A stretch of DNA of 16,354 nucleotides from positions 1-16,354 of the forward strand of contig JALHTV010000152.1 of NCBI GenBank assembly GCA_022866005.1, in the 5' to 3' direction. The translations under genes were made by a program, and so were the position numbers. The notes beneath the pieces are model-generated. The model had not been told where the DNA came from. It worked only from the letters and a program-made list of their open reading frames with translations, and made no database searches. Origin of the DNA: Phycisphaerae bacterium. GTDB lineage: Bacteria > Planctomycetota > Phycisphaerae > SM23-33. Of the stretch, positions 1-6,784 are shown piece after piece; the stretch's first letter is position 1; every line of letters begins with the position of its first letter.

Positions 1-883
1 GGCACACCAGTGCCGGCCAGAGCGCCTTGCCGCTGGTGCGGTCGAAGGCGTACAGGCGGTTGTCCTCGCAGGGCACGAAGCACCCGTGCTCGTCGACGTG
101 CATGTCCGCCAGGACCGCCCCGTGCATCGCCTGGCTGTCGGTGCGATTGCTGTCCCACAGGCCCTTGGGGCCAGTGGTCTCGCTCAGGCCCGCGTGGAGC
201 ACGCCGTTCTCGTCGGCCACGAACAGCACCCCGCCGTAGACGGCCGGCGCGGCGCGGACGGCACCGCCCATGTCGGTGCTCCACAGGCTGAGCGCGCGGC
301 TGAGGTCCAGGGCGTGACAGCGTCCGTCCACCGAGGCCAGGTAGTACAGGAATCGGCCGGAAGGATCTTGGGCCACCGCACCGCCGGTGGCGGCGGCGAA
401 GTCCAGCGGGACCTTCATGGCCAGCTTGCCCGTAGCGCGTTCCACCACCAGGACGGAGGTGAGGGTGTTGAAGATTACCGCGTCGAAGGGCTCGGCCTTG
501 GCGGTGACCTCGAGGCCCGGCCTATCCGGGGTGCCGCCGGCCAGATGCGTGGGCACGGTCATGGCGTCCACGTGGAGGGGGGCGAACACCCGCTCGCCAG
601 GCGCGACCGACGTCAGCGTCCACCGCCACAAGCCCCGCGCCGCGTCCAGGGCCATCAGGCGGTTGCGGCTGGTCAGGCAGTACAGATCGTTGCCCAGCAA
701 ATCCAGCCGGGCCACGGTCTCATTCTCTTCCAGGGCCAGGTCCACCTGCCAGTAGACTCCCAGCCCCGCGCCCTCCAGCGCCCCGCGCTGGGCCAGCTCA
801 TCCGGAGGGGGAATCTTGGGGGCACAACCGGCCATCACGGCGGCGAGAGTCATCCACACCGGCAACGATGTCGCAAAACGCAT
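1..883 (-). CDS. PQQ-repeat (BamB-like) lipoprotein, C-terminus beyond the window
   Basis: The frame stays open from an ATG at 883 to the left edge, giving about 294 residues without the C-terminus. GGGAG lies 6 nt before the ATG and supports this start. The N-terminus is a lipoprotein signal peptide with lipobox VMAGC (lipidated Cys20), so the protein is expected to be membrane anchored and periplasmic or outer-membrane facing. The body shows PQQ-type beta-propeller blades of the form LxALDxxxGxxxW: ALDAARGLWRW, CHALDLSRALSLW and LYAFDRTSGKALW. No catalytic residues of PQQ dehydrogenases are visible, so a structural, BamB-like or binding role is more likely than an enzyme. It lies 50 bp downstream of the 91-aa gene on the same strand and is probably co-transcribed. 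Family call confident; exact role unknown. Confidence 0.8.
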   Translation of the reverse strand, partial: MRFATSLPVWMTLAAVMAGCAPKIPPPDELAQRGALEGAGLGVYWQVDLALEENETVARLDLLGNDLYCLTSRNRLMALDAARGLWRWTLTSVAPGERVFAPLHVDAMTVPTHLAGGTPDRPGLEVTAKAEPFDAVIFNTLTSVLVVERATGKLAMKVPLDFAAATGGAVAQDPSGRFLYYLASVDGRCHALDLSRALSLWSTDMGGAVRAAPAVYGGVLFVADENGVLHAGLSETTGPKGLWDSNRTDSQAMHGAVLADMHVDEHGCFVPCEDNRLYAFDRTSGKALWPALVC

Positions 884-933
884 GTCGGGCTCCCAACGCA
901 GGCTGCCTTCTCCCTTGTGCCAACCAGGGCCTT

Positions 934-1209
934 CTAGGGCGGTGACTTCACGTAGTCGGCCAGGTCTACGCCGTGGTCCTGCTCGAACTGGCGCAGGCGG
1001 GCGATGCGCTCCAGGTCGTCGGTGATCCGGTGGGCCAGTTTGAAGATGTAGGGCTCACCGGCCAATCGGGCCTGGAGATCGGCGACCATCTGGTCCCATT
1101 GGCCGTCGTACAACTCGCGTTTCAGCACCACCAGCAACTGCTCCTCGCCGGCCATGCCCTTCACGAACCGACGCACCGCGTCCTGAGATTTGCCCCGGGC
1201 GCTGGCCAC
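934..1209 (-). CDS. conserved-looking 91-aa alpha-helical protein
   Basis: This is a GTG-started ORF; GAGG sits about 8 nt upstream of the GTG. There is no signal peptide or membrane segment, so it should be cytoplasmic. The sequence is rich in charged helical stretches: a segment around QLLVVLKRELYDGQWDQM, then KLAHRITDDLERIARLRQFE, ending in DLADYVKSPP. I recognise no named domain, and its function is unknown. Its codon pattern, ribosome binding site and tight placement upstream of the PQQ lipoprotein (50 bp) favour a real gene over a chance frame. The opposite-strand reading frames here are longer but lack start signals and have compositionally biased products. Confidence 0.65.
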   Translation of the reverse strand: MASARGKSQDAVRRFVKGMAGEEQLLVVLKRELYDGQWDQMVADLQARLAGEPYIFKLAHRITDDLERIARLRQFEQDHGVDLADYVKSPP

Positions 1210-1428
1210 CGTGGGTACCTCGTGCCTGTTGCCTGGGCTTGCGGATTCGCCGTCGCCGGCCTGAGCTCGCCAAACCGTCGCACAGGTCCAGCCCGCCTCG
1301 ACGCGGCTACTCTACGAGCGAGGTGCGGCCTTTGCAAGCGATTGTTGGGCGGGGCCGATCGTCTTGCCTCTGCCTGGGCGGCCGAAGTGGACCTGGCTTG
1401 CGCGTTCGCCCGTGCGGATGGAGCAGGC

Positions 1429-2451
1429 CTAACGGATGCGGAAGGGGCGGCGGAGGACGGGCTCCGGCCCGGAGTAGAACTTCACCTCGTATTCCCCCGG
1501 CCCGCCACCCTTGGCGGCGATCTCGGAGGGGTTGAACAGGTACCCATAGGCGCCGTACTGCTTGTCCCAGCGGAACTCCTGCACGGCCAGGTCCTCGCGC
1601 TGATTTCTGCGGACGATCGTGAGCTTGAAGGGGTTGCGGTCGCAGGCGGGGGGCAGCTGGAGCACCACGTACATCTTCTGGTCGGTGGCGGCGAAGGTGT
1701 CGGTGAAGGTCCACTTGTTGTCGTACAGCTCGCTCGCGGTGCGGAGGGCGTCCGAGGCGCTGATGGTCACCTGCTTGCGGACCGGGGCGAACTGCTCGAC
1801 CAGTTGCGCGACGACGTTGGAGGCGGCATCGGCGACGCAAGCGTGGGGGTCCTTGCCGGGCGGGCTGCCCTCGGCCCAGTAGCGGGCCCAGGCCGGCTCG
1901 CTCGTGGCGGCGATGGTCGTGCCATCGGCGGTGCGGAGGAGGCTGGCCGTCACCTGCACGTTGCCCTCGTTGCGCGTGAAGACGTAGGTGCGGTACCCGG
2001 CCACGTAGGCCACGCCCTGGGGAGTGTAGCCGTAGACGGGGTCCTGGCGTTGCTGACTGTTGGTGGTGGCTGAGTACGTCGTGACGGTGCCGACCAGCAC
2101 GGCCTGGACGTTGCCGAGCTTGTGGAGCGTGGTGGCGGCCGCCGCGGTGTCGTCACCGAAGGCGATCTTGAGGTCCTGCTCGTCGAGCACGGTTCGCAGG
2201 TCGTTGCGGTTGAAGACCTGATAGGCGCCGTTGGCCATCAAGGCGGAGGCGAGCTTGTCGGAGATGATCTCCCCAGCGCCCTGCCAGCCGGACTGGTCGC
2301 GGAAGGGCACCACGGCGACCGTCTTGAGGTCGGGCGTGTAGAAGTCCGGCGTCTGGATGACCCAGATCTTCTTGCTGCACCCACCGACTAGCGACAATCC
2401 AGCCGCCAGCAAGACCCGTAAGGTCCTGCGACAAAGGGCACTTGGCGTCAT
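1429..2451 (-). CDS. CsgG/FlgO-like outer-membrane lipoprotein with C-terminal beta domain
   Basis: A 340-aa lipoprotein. The frame extends upstream to 2655, but the start at 2451 is preferred: AGGAG lies 9 nt before it, and it places a proper signal peptide (hydrophobic LRVLLAAGLSLVGGC, lipidated Cys25) at the N-terminus. An alternative ATG at 2457 is only 3 nt from the AGGAG. Residues about 40-225 match the CsgG/TolB-N-like pattern: strand KTVAVVPFRDQSG, then DKLASALMANGAYQVFNRND, then LRTVLDEQDL, and VQAVLVGTVTTY. Residues about 228-340 are beta-rich and end in PVLRRPFRIR; I do not recognise this domain. CsgG-family proteins include curli pores, LpoB-type synthase activators and FlgO. It is transcribed divergently from a second CsgG-like lipoprotein 202 bp away, which suggests a shared envelope function and possibly shared control. 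Confidence 0.75.
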   Translation of the reverse strand: MTPSALCRRTLRVLLAAGLSLVGGCSKKIWVIQTPDFYTPDLKTVAVVPFRDQSGWQGAGEIISDKLASALMANGAYQVFNRNDLRTVLDEQDLKIAFGDDTAAAATTLHKLGNVQAVLVGTVTTYSATTNSQQRQDPVYGYTPQGVAYVAGYRTYVFTRNEGNVQVTASLLRTADGTTIAATSEPAWARYWAEGSPPGKDPHACVADAASNVVAQLVEQFAPVRKQVTISASDALRTASELYDNKWTFTDTFAATDQKMYVVLQLPPACDRNPFKLTIVRRNQREDLAVQEFRWDKQYGAYGYLFNPSEIAAKGGGPGEYEVKFYSGPEPVLRRPFRIR

Positions 2452-2653
2452 AGGCATCTGCTCCTGGGTTCTGGCCATCGCCGCGACCGTGCCGGTGTAT
2501 GTGCGGGGCATAATAGCCGCGGTGGCCCCCGCGGGCAAGGGCGGGCAGGCAGGAGGAATTTGCTGGATTTCCCCCTGGCCAGGCGCGCAGAATATCGCCT
2601 TGATTTTCGTCCTGCCTTGGAGCCCGACAGGCTTGAGAGTGAGGAGACGCCGC
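2452..2653. promoter_or_regulatory. divergent intergenic region between two CsgG-like lipoprotein genes
   Basis: These 202 bp separate two head-to-head lipoprotein genes and must hold the promoters of both units if they are transcribed from here. Both ribosome binding sites are visible: AGGAG for the leftward gene, and GAGGAG at 2641-2646, 7 nt before the rightward ATG. I found no convincing -35/-10 pair in either direction, so the control elements are inferred from gene orientation only. Confidence 0.35.
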
Positions 2654-3673
2654 ATGAACCGATGCTTAGCTGGACGTTCCTTTGCACTGCTGTCTGCCGT
2701 GGTGGGGATGGGGATGCTGGTGGTTGGCTGTGGGCCGGAATATCGCGTGGAGCTGCGCTACGACCGCCCGGCCCAGTATGAGATTCCCGAGACGATCCGC
2801 AGCCTGGGCATTGCCGAGTTCGGCGGCCAGGACCCCGAAGACGTCGAGTGGGGCAACATCGCCTCCGACCGGCTGGCCTCGCAGCTAGACGCGTACAACA
2901 AGCAGTACCAGCGCTATCAACTCGTCGACCGCAAGCGGCTCAAGGCCGTCCTGGACGAGCAGGACCTCCAGGCCGCCATCGTCGACTCGGCCAAGGCCGT
3001 CGAGGCCGGCAAGATCGCCCACGTCGACGCGATGATCTACGGCACCATGAACGTGACCACGCGCGATGAGGAGTTCACCCAAACGGTGGTGGACCCGTTC
3101 AGTCGCAGCACCAAGCAGGTCCAGCGGACCAAGCGGTACGTGATGGCCGCGGTGAACTTCACCATCGACGACGTGACGACCAGCAAGACGCTGACGACGG
3201 TATCGGTCGTGCGGGAATACGACAGCGAGAAGGACAAGTCCGGGGGGCGCGGGGGTGCCCTGGGCAAACTGGTCGGAATGGGCGGGGACAAGCTGCCGGC
3301 CTCCGATCAGATCCTCAGCGGTCTGATCGACGAGTGCGTGGCGGTGTTCGTGGCCAAGATCAGCCCCCACCAGGTGGTCGTCAGCGAGAAGCTCGGCAAG
3401 GGCAAGAGCGACTCGGTCCAGACCGGCAACAAGCTGGCTGTCGCGGGCGACTACGCCGAGGCGCTGGACCTCTACAAGACCGCCGCCGAGGCCAACAGCG
3501 AGGACCATGAGGCGCTGTTCAACGCCGGGGTGATGTGCGAGGCCCTAGGGCGGCTCGGCGAGGCTGAGCAGTATTACGATCGGGCCTTCAAGCTCAAGCC
3601 GCAGGAGCAATACGCGTTGGCCCGCAAGCGAGTGAGGACGGAGACCTCCGCAACGACGGAAGCCGCCCAGTGA
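2654..3673 (+). CDS. CsgG/FlgO-like lipoprotein with C-terminal TPR
   Basis: A 339-aa lipoprotein, first gene of the envelope operon. The frame is open from 2357, but ATG 2654 has GAGGAG 7 nt upstream and gives a clean lipoprotein signal peptide with lipobox LVVGC (Cys26). Residues about 46-230 form a CsgG-type domain: SLGIAEFGGQDPED, SDRLASQLDAYN, YQLVDRKRLKAVLDEQDLQA and HVDAMIYGTMNV. A glycine-rich stretch (GGRGGALGKLVGMGGDK) lies at about 197-213. Residues about 258-321 form tetratricopeptide repeats (GNKLAVAGDYAEALDLYKTA; ALFNAGVMCEALGRLGEAEQ), a protein-interaction module. It is expected to be anchored in a membrane with the TPR in the periplasm. The partner is unknown, but the downstream LPP20 and FlgT-like proteins are natural candidates. 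Confidence 0.8.
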   Translation: MNRCLAGRSFALLSAVVGMGMLVVGCGPEYRVELRYDRPAQYEIPETIRSLGIAEFGGQDPEDVEWGNIASDRLASQLDAYNKQYQRYQLVDRKRLKAVLDEQDLQAAIVDSAKAVEAGKIAHVDAMIYGTMNVTTRDEEFTQTVVDPFSRSTKQVQRTKRYVMAAVNFTIDDVTTSKTLTTVSVVREYDSEKDKSGGRGGALGKLVGMGGDKLPASDQILSGLIDECVAVFVAKISPHQVVVSEKLGKGKSDSVQTGNKLAVAGDYAEALDLYKTAAEANSEDHEALFNAGVMCEALGRLGEAEQYYDRAFKLKPQEQYALARKRVRTETSATTEAAQ

Positions 3674-3684
3674 GGATGCAGCGC

Positions 3685-3707
3685 GGTGGGGCTGCGAAGG
3701 CCCCGCC
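3685..3707 (+). other. intergenic hairpin in the envelope operon
   Basis: GGTGGGGC at 3685-3692 pairs with GCCCCGCC at 3700-3707 around a 7-nt loop, with one G-U pair. No T-run follows, so it is not a classical intrinsic terminator. It lies in the 75-bp gap between the CsgG/TPR gene and the LPP20 gene and could modulate read-through or transcript stability. Confidence 0.4.
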
Positions 3708-3748
3708 CGTAACCCATACAGGAACCTTGTCTGCAAAGGAGACCCCGC

Positions 3749-5104
3749 ATGTACAAATGGACCAAGGTGAGCCTCGTGCTGCTGGCTGGGCTCCTGATAG
3801 CCCAGACGCTGCCGACGGTCAGTGCCGTCAGCGAGAAGCGCAAGGCCCAGAACAAGCTGGTGACGATGCGCGCCGCCCGGGTCGACGCGATGCGCAAGCT
3901 GGCCGAGCGGATCAACGGGTTGGTCATCAAGTCCGAGACGACCGTGAAGGACTTCGTGGCCACCGATGACCGCATCCAGACGGCCATGGAGTCGTGGCTG
4001 GTCGGCGCCCGGCAGGTGGGAGAGGCGACGTACACGCCCGACGGCATCTGCTCGGTGACGATGGAGGTGACGCTCGAAGAGGTCGTCGTGGAGCTCAAGA
4101 AGCTTCACAAGGAGTACTACAAGGGGGACAGGGTCACGATCGAGGACTTGGATCAGATCCTGGTCACCACGCAGGAGAAGACTCTCCGTGAGACCGGCAG
4201 CGGCGCCCCGCGGCCGGAGTTCGACGATCGCGGCCTGACGGTCGGCGCCGGGGCCAGCGGCCAGGACATCATGAGCCCCAGGGCCTGGGAGTACTGGACC
4301 GCCCATTGCACCGGCCAGGGCCGCTTGATGGCCAGACAGGCCGCCCTGCGAGTGGCCCAGCGGAACCTGTCGGAGCGAATCAACGGCTTGTTCATCACCT
4401 CCGAGACGACCGTGAAGGACTTCGTCGCGACCGATGACCGGATCCATACGGAGATGATGGGCTTCCTCCAGGGCACCCGCCAGGTCGGCGAGCGCTACCA
4501 CGACAACGAGCTGATCGTCGAGGTGGACGTCGAGATCACGCTCCAGTCGCTGATCGTGAACCTCCAGAAGTGGCACAAGGACTACTACAAGGGTGACAGG
4601 ATCCGCACCGAGGACTTCGAGAAGCTCACGGTGGCCGTCGGGGAGAGTGACGTCCGCGAGACGGGCATGGGCGTGCCGCCTGAGCAGTATCTCAAGGACG
4701 TTCCGCAGGTCGGTGTGGCCGCGGTGAGCTTCGCCACGCAGGCGGCCAACTGGCCCCCGACCATGACGGCCACGGGCCAGTCCGCGCTGGACACCGAAGC
4801 GACCAACGCCGCCCAGGCCAAGCTGATGGCCTACCGCGCGGCCGAGCTGGATGCCCGCAGGAAGCTGGCCGAGGAGCTGGACGGGCTGATGATCACCTCC
4901 TCCACGTCCGTGAGGGACTTCGTGGCGATGAACGATCAGATCCGCACCAGCATGCTGACGTTCCAGCAGGGCGGCCGGGTCGTGTCCGGTTCGGAGGTTC
5001 TGAAGCCCGACGGCACGGCGGAGGTCGTGGTGGAGCTGGAGCTGCGGCCGCTGTGGAACATGGTCCTGTTCTACCAGGAAAAGCTTGCGATCCAGGTCAA
5101 ATAA
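3749..5104 (+). CDS. secreted protein with three tandem LPP20 (FlgP-type) domains
   Basis: A 451-aa protein; AAGGAG lies 7 nt before the ATG. The signal peptide ends near PTVSA/VS at residue 26 and has no lipobox, so it is predicted soluble in the periplasm, unlike classical LPP20 lipoproteins. Three homologous units occur at about residues 36-150, 192-306 and 355-440. Each begins with a helix of the type AxxAAxxDARRKLAExxxGL, followed by an S/TETTVKDFVATDDRI-like motif and a beta-strand pair. Units 1 and 2 are closest, sharing HKxYYKGDRxxxED and RETGxGxP. LPP20 domains (PF02169) are known in Helicobacter LPP20 and in FlgP, which builds rings or disks around flagella. The role here is inferred as an assembling envelope component acting with the neighbouring CsgG- and FlgT-like proteins. 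A large opposite-strand frame over this gene is a shadow. Confidence 0.75.
   Translation: MYKWTKVSLVLLAGLLIAQTLPTVSAVSEKRKAQNKLVTMRAARVDAMRKLAERINGLVIKSETTVKDFVATDDRIQTAMESWLVGARQVGEATYTPDGICSVTMEVTLEEVVVELKKLHKEYYKGDRVTIEDLDQILVTTQEKTLRETGSGAPRPEFDDRGLTVGAGASGQDIMSPRAWEYWTAHCTGQGRLMARQAALRVAQRNLSERINGLFITSETTVKDFVATDDRIHTEMMGFLQGTRQVGERYHDNELIVEVDVEITLQSLIVNLQKWHKDYYKGDRIRTEDFEKLTVAVGESDVRETGMGVPPEQYLKDVPQVGVAAVSFATQAANWPPTMTATGQSALDTEATNAAQAKLMAYRAAELDARRKLAEELDGLMITSSTSVRDFVAMNDQIRTSMLTFQQGGRVVSGSEVLKPDGTAEVVVELELRPLWNMVLFYQEKLAIQVK
3932..4425 (+). repeat. DNA-level internal duplication in the LPP20 gene
   Basis: Two copies of an identical 26-bp block (3932-3957 and 4400-4425), starting TCCGAGACGACCGTGAAGG, lie exactly 468 bp apart (156 codons). 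The flanking bases are also highly similar. This marks repeat units 1 and 2 of the encoded protein and shows that they arose by tandem duplication, or have been kept alike by gene conversion. Confidence 0.85.
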
Positions 5105-5122
5105 CCCCAAGGAGACCTATCC

Positions 5123-5536
5123 ATGAGACGGATGACGGTAGTGGTTGTAGCCCTGGCCGTGCTGCCGATGCTGGCCGGTGGCTGCGTCAAGAAGGTGCAG
5201 CTCACCATCATGAACCACGGTGACACGGCCCGGGAAATTCAGGTGACCACGCCCGAGGAGACGACGACCCTGGGCAGCGTCGGTCCCAACGAGGGCCAGC
5301 TCACCGGCCTGGTGGCCATCAAGACCTCGGACTTTCCCGCCCAGGTGCGCCTCTCGGCCGGGGGCGGCGCGACCACCTCGTTCATGGTGACTGAGGACAC
5401 GGCCGACCGGCTGTGGTTCCACATCAGCCGCAGCGGGGCGATGGCCGGTCCCTATGGGAAGCAGGATGTTCACGTCGAGACCGAAAAAGATGCCGAGGTA
5501 ACCGTCAAGTCCGAAGGCAAGATGGTCGTGAAGTAG
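5123..5536 (+). CDS. small orphan lipoprotein of the envelope operon
   Basis: A 137-aa lipoprotein that starts 18 bp after the LPP20 gene, with AAGGAG 8 nt before the ATG. The signal peptide has lipobox LAGGC (Cys21). The mature part is short and beta-rich: VQLTIMNHGDTAREIQVTTP, then LSAGGGATTSFMV, then DVHVETEKDAEVTV, ending in KMVVK. The strand pattern looks like a small immunoglobulin-like or beta-sandwich fold, but I recognise no family. Its place between the LPP20 gene and the FlgT-like genes implies a structural or anchoring role in the same assembly. The gene is certain; the function is unknown. Confidence 0.75.
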   Translation: MRRMTVVVVALAVLPMLAGGCVKKVQLTIMNHGDTAREIQVTTPEETTTLGSVGPNEGQLTGLVAIKTSDFPAQVRLSAGGGATTSFMVTEDTADRLWFHISRSGAMAGPYGKQDVHVETEKDAEVTVKSEGKMVVK

Positions 5537-5556
5537 CCGCGTTCCCGACAGCAAGC

Positions 5557-5596
5557 GCCTCCGCTTTCTCCCGCCCAGGCGGGGGAAAGCGGAGGC
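5557..5596 (+). repeat. 19-bp near-perfect inverted repeat (strong hairpin) in the operon
   Basis: The arms are 5557-5575 and 5578-5596 and begin GCCTCCGCTTTC on the left; the only non-Watson-Crick pair is one T-G. The central CA means that the actual loop is about 4 nt. It falls in the 83-bp gap before the first FlgT-like gene, the longest gap in the operon. No T-run follows, so a terminator is unlikely. An mRNA processing or stability element, or a dispersed palindromic repeat of this genome, is more likely. Confidence 0.75.
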
Positions 5597-5619
5597 CAGC
5601 CATTTCAAGCGAGGCCACG

Positions 5620-6762
5620 ATGAGCACACGGTATTTGACGGCAATCGCCCTGGTCGCGGTGATGGGGATGGTGACGGCCGCCCGGGGGCAGGACACGGTG
5701 GTGCCCAAGGGCGAGAACCTGGTGGAGGTCACCGTCACCGCCGGCGGCACCACCGAGCAGGACGCCATTCGTGCGGCCATGCGGAGGGCGGTGGAGATCG
5801 GCGCGGGCACCTACATCAGCTCGCATTCGGAGGTCAAGGACTTTGTGCTGATCCGCGACACCATCCTGACGCGCTCGGCGGGGTTCATCCAGAGCCACAA
5901 GGTGCTGTCCAAGCGGACGCTGCCCGATGACACGATCGAGGTCAAGCTGGTGGCCGTGGTGTCCATCCAGGGCATCGACGACATGTGGGGCGTGGTGGCC
6001 ACGCTGCTCCAGCAGATGGGCCGGCCCAAGATCATGGTCTTCATCCGCGAGAAGATCGCGGAGGATGTCCAGGACGACTCGACCGTCCAGACCCGCATCG
6101 AGAACCTGCTGCTGGAGAGCGGCTTCCTGCTGGTGGACAAGGAGCAGCTCAAGGCCATCGACGCCAAGGACCTCCAAGCCGCCGCCGCCGAGGACAGCCC
6201 CGCGCGGCTTCAGGCCATCGCCAAGCGATTCGGGGCGCAACTGTTCATTACGGGCACGGCCAACGCCAACGCCGGGCCGACCAACACCGTCAGTGGCGTG
6301 GAGCTGTTCCCGTATCAGGCCGAGAGCAACATCCGCTGCTATCGCAGTGATACCGCCCAGCTCCTGAGCAGCATCCCCGGCCAGCCCACGCGCGGGGTAG
6401 ACCGCGTCTGGCGATCGGCGGCGACCAAGGCGCTGGACCTCCAGGCCCAGCAGGTCGCCCCCAAGGTCCGCCAGGACATCCTGACCTTCTGGAAGGACGT
6501 GCTGGAAGGCAAAGGCGAGGTGCAATTGCACGTGGAGGGCCTGACCTTCGCCCAGTACACCGACCTGAAGAAGCAATTGCTCACCGTCAAGGAGATCAAG
6601 GAGGTCTCCGGGCCGTTCCACAATCAGGTGGCCGAGCTGTCGCTTCAATCGGAGGTGACCGCCCAGACGCTGGCCGAGAAGCTGGCTGCGGCCATGGGCC
6701 AGACGCTGGAGATCACCGACGTGTCGGAGAACGTCATCAAGGCCAAGTACACCGGGCAGTAG
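5620..6762 (+). CDS. FlgT-like periplasmic protein, copy 1
   Basis: A 380-aa secreted protein. The frame is open from 5413, but ATG 5620 follows GAGG by 5 nt and starts a signal peptide (hydrophobic LTAIALVAVMGMVTA, cleavage near ARG/QD). Residues about 35-118 fit the FlgT N-terminal domain: AIRAAMRRAVEIGAGTYISS, then VKDFVLIRDTILTRSAGFI and a beta-hairpin. Residues about 136-280 fit the TolB-N/CsgG-like middle domain: PKIMVFIREK, TRIENLLLESGFLLVDKEQL and AKRFGAQLFITGTAN. Residues about 300-378 form an alpha/beta C-terminal domain (VQLHVEGLTFAQYTDLKKQL ... LAEKLAAAMG) that does not look like the FlgT C-terminal domain. FlgT is an H-ring protein of the Vibrio flagellar motor. Here the role is inferred to be envelope scaffold. 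The next gene is a paralogue. Confidence 0.75.
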   Translation: MSTRYLTAIALVAVMGMVTAARGQDTVVPKGENLVEVTVTAGGTTEQDAIRAAMRRAVEIGAGTYISSHSEVKDFVLIRDTILTRSAGFIQSHKVLSKRTLPDDTIEVKLVAVVSIQGIDDMWGVVATLLQQMGRPKIMVFIREKIAEDVQDDSTVQTRIENLLLESGFLLVDKEQLKAIDAKDLQAAAAEDSPARLQAIAKRFGAQLFITGTANANAGPTNTVSGVELFPYQAESNIRCYRSDTAQLLSSIPGQPTRGVDRVWRSAATKALDLQAQQVAPKVRQDILTFWKDVLEGKGEVQLHVEGLTFAQYTDLKKQLLTVKEIKEVSGPFHNQVAELSLQSEVTAQTLAEKLAAAMGQTLEITDVSENVIKAKYTGQ

Positions 6763-6784
6763 CTCGCCCGTAAGGAGCACGACG

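Noticed and set aside
86..937. 283-codon plus-strand open frame at the left edge
   Set aside because: It is antisense to the PQQ lipoprotein, whose lipobox, blade motifs and GGGAG site make it the real gene.
1232..1410. imperfect direct repeat, CCTGGGCTTGCGGATTCGCC at 1232-1251 and a similar 19-mer at 1392-1410
   Set aside because: Only two short copies with several mismatches in GC-rich DNA; this could be chance, and no function is suggested.
3545..5110. 521-codon minus-strand open frame
   Set aside because: It lies antisense to the LPP20 gene, which has a ribosome binding site, signal peptide and recognisable repeats. The antisense product is a His/Leu/Gly-rich shadow typical of high-GC genes.
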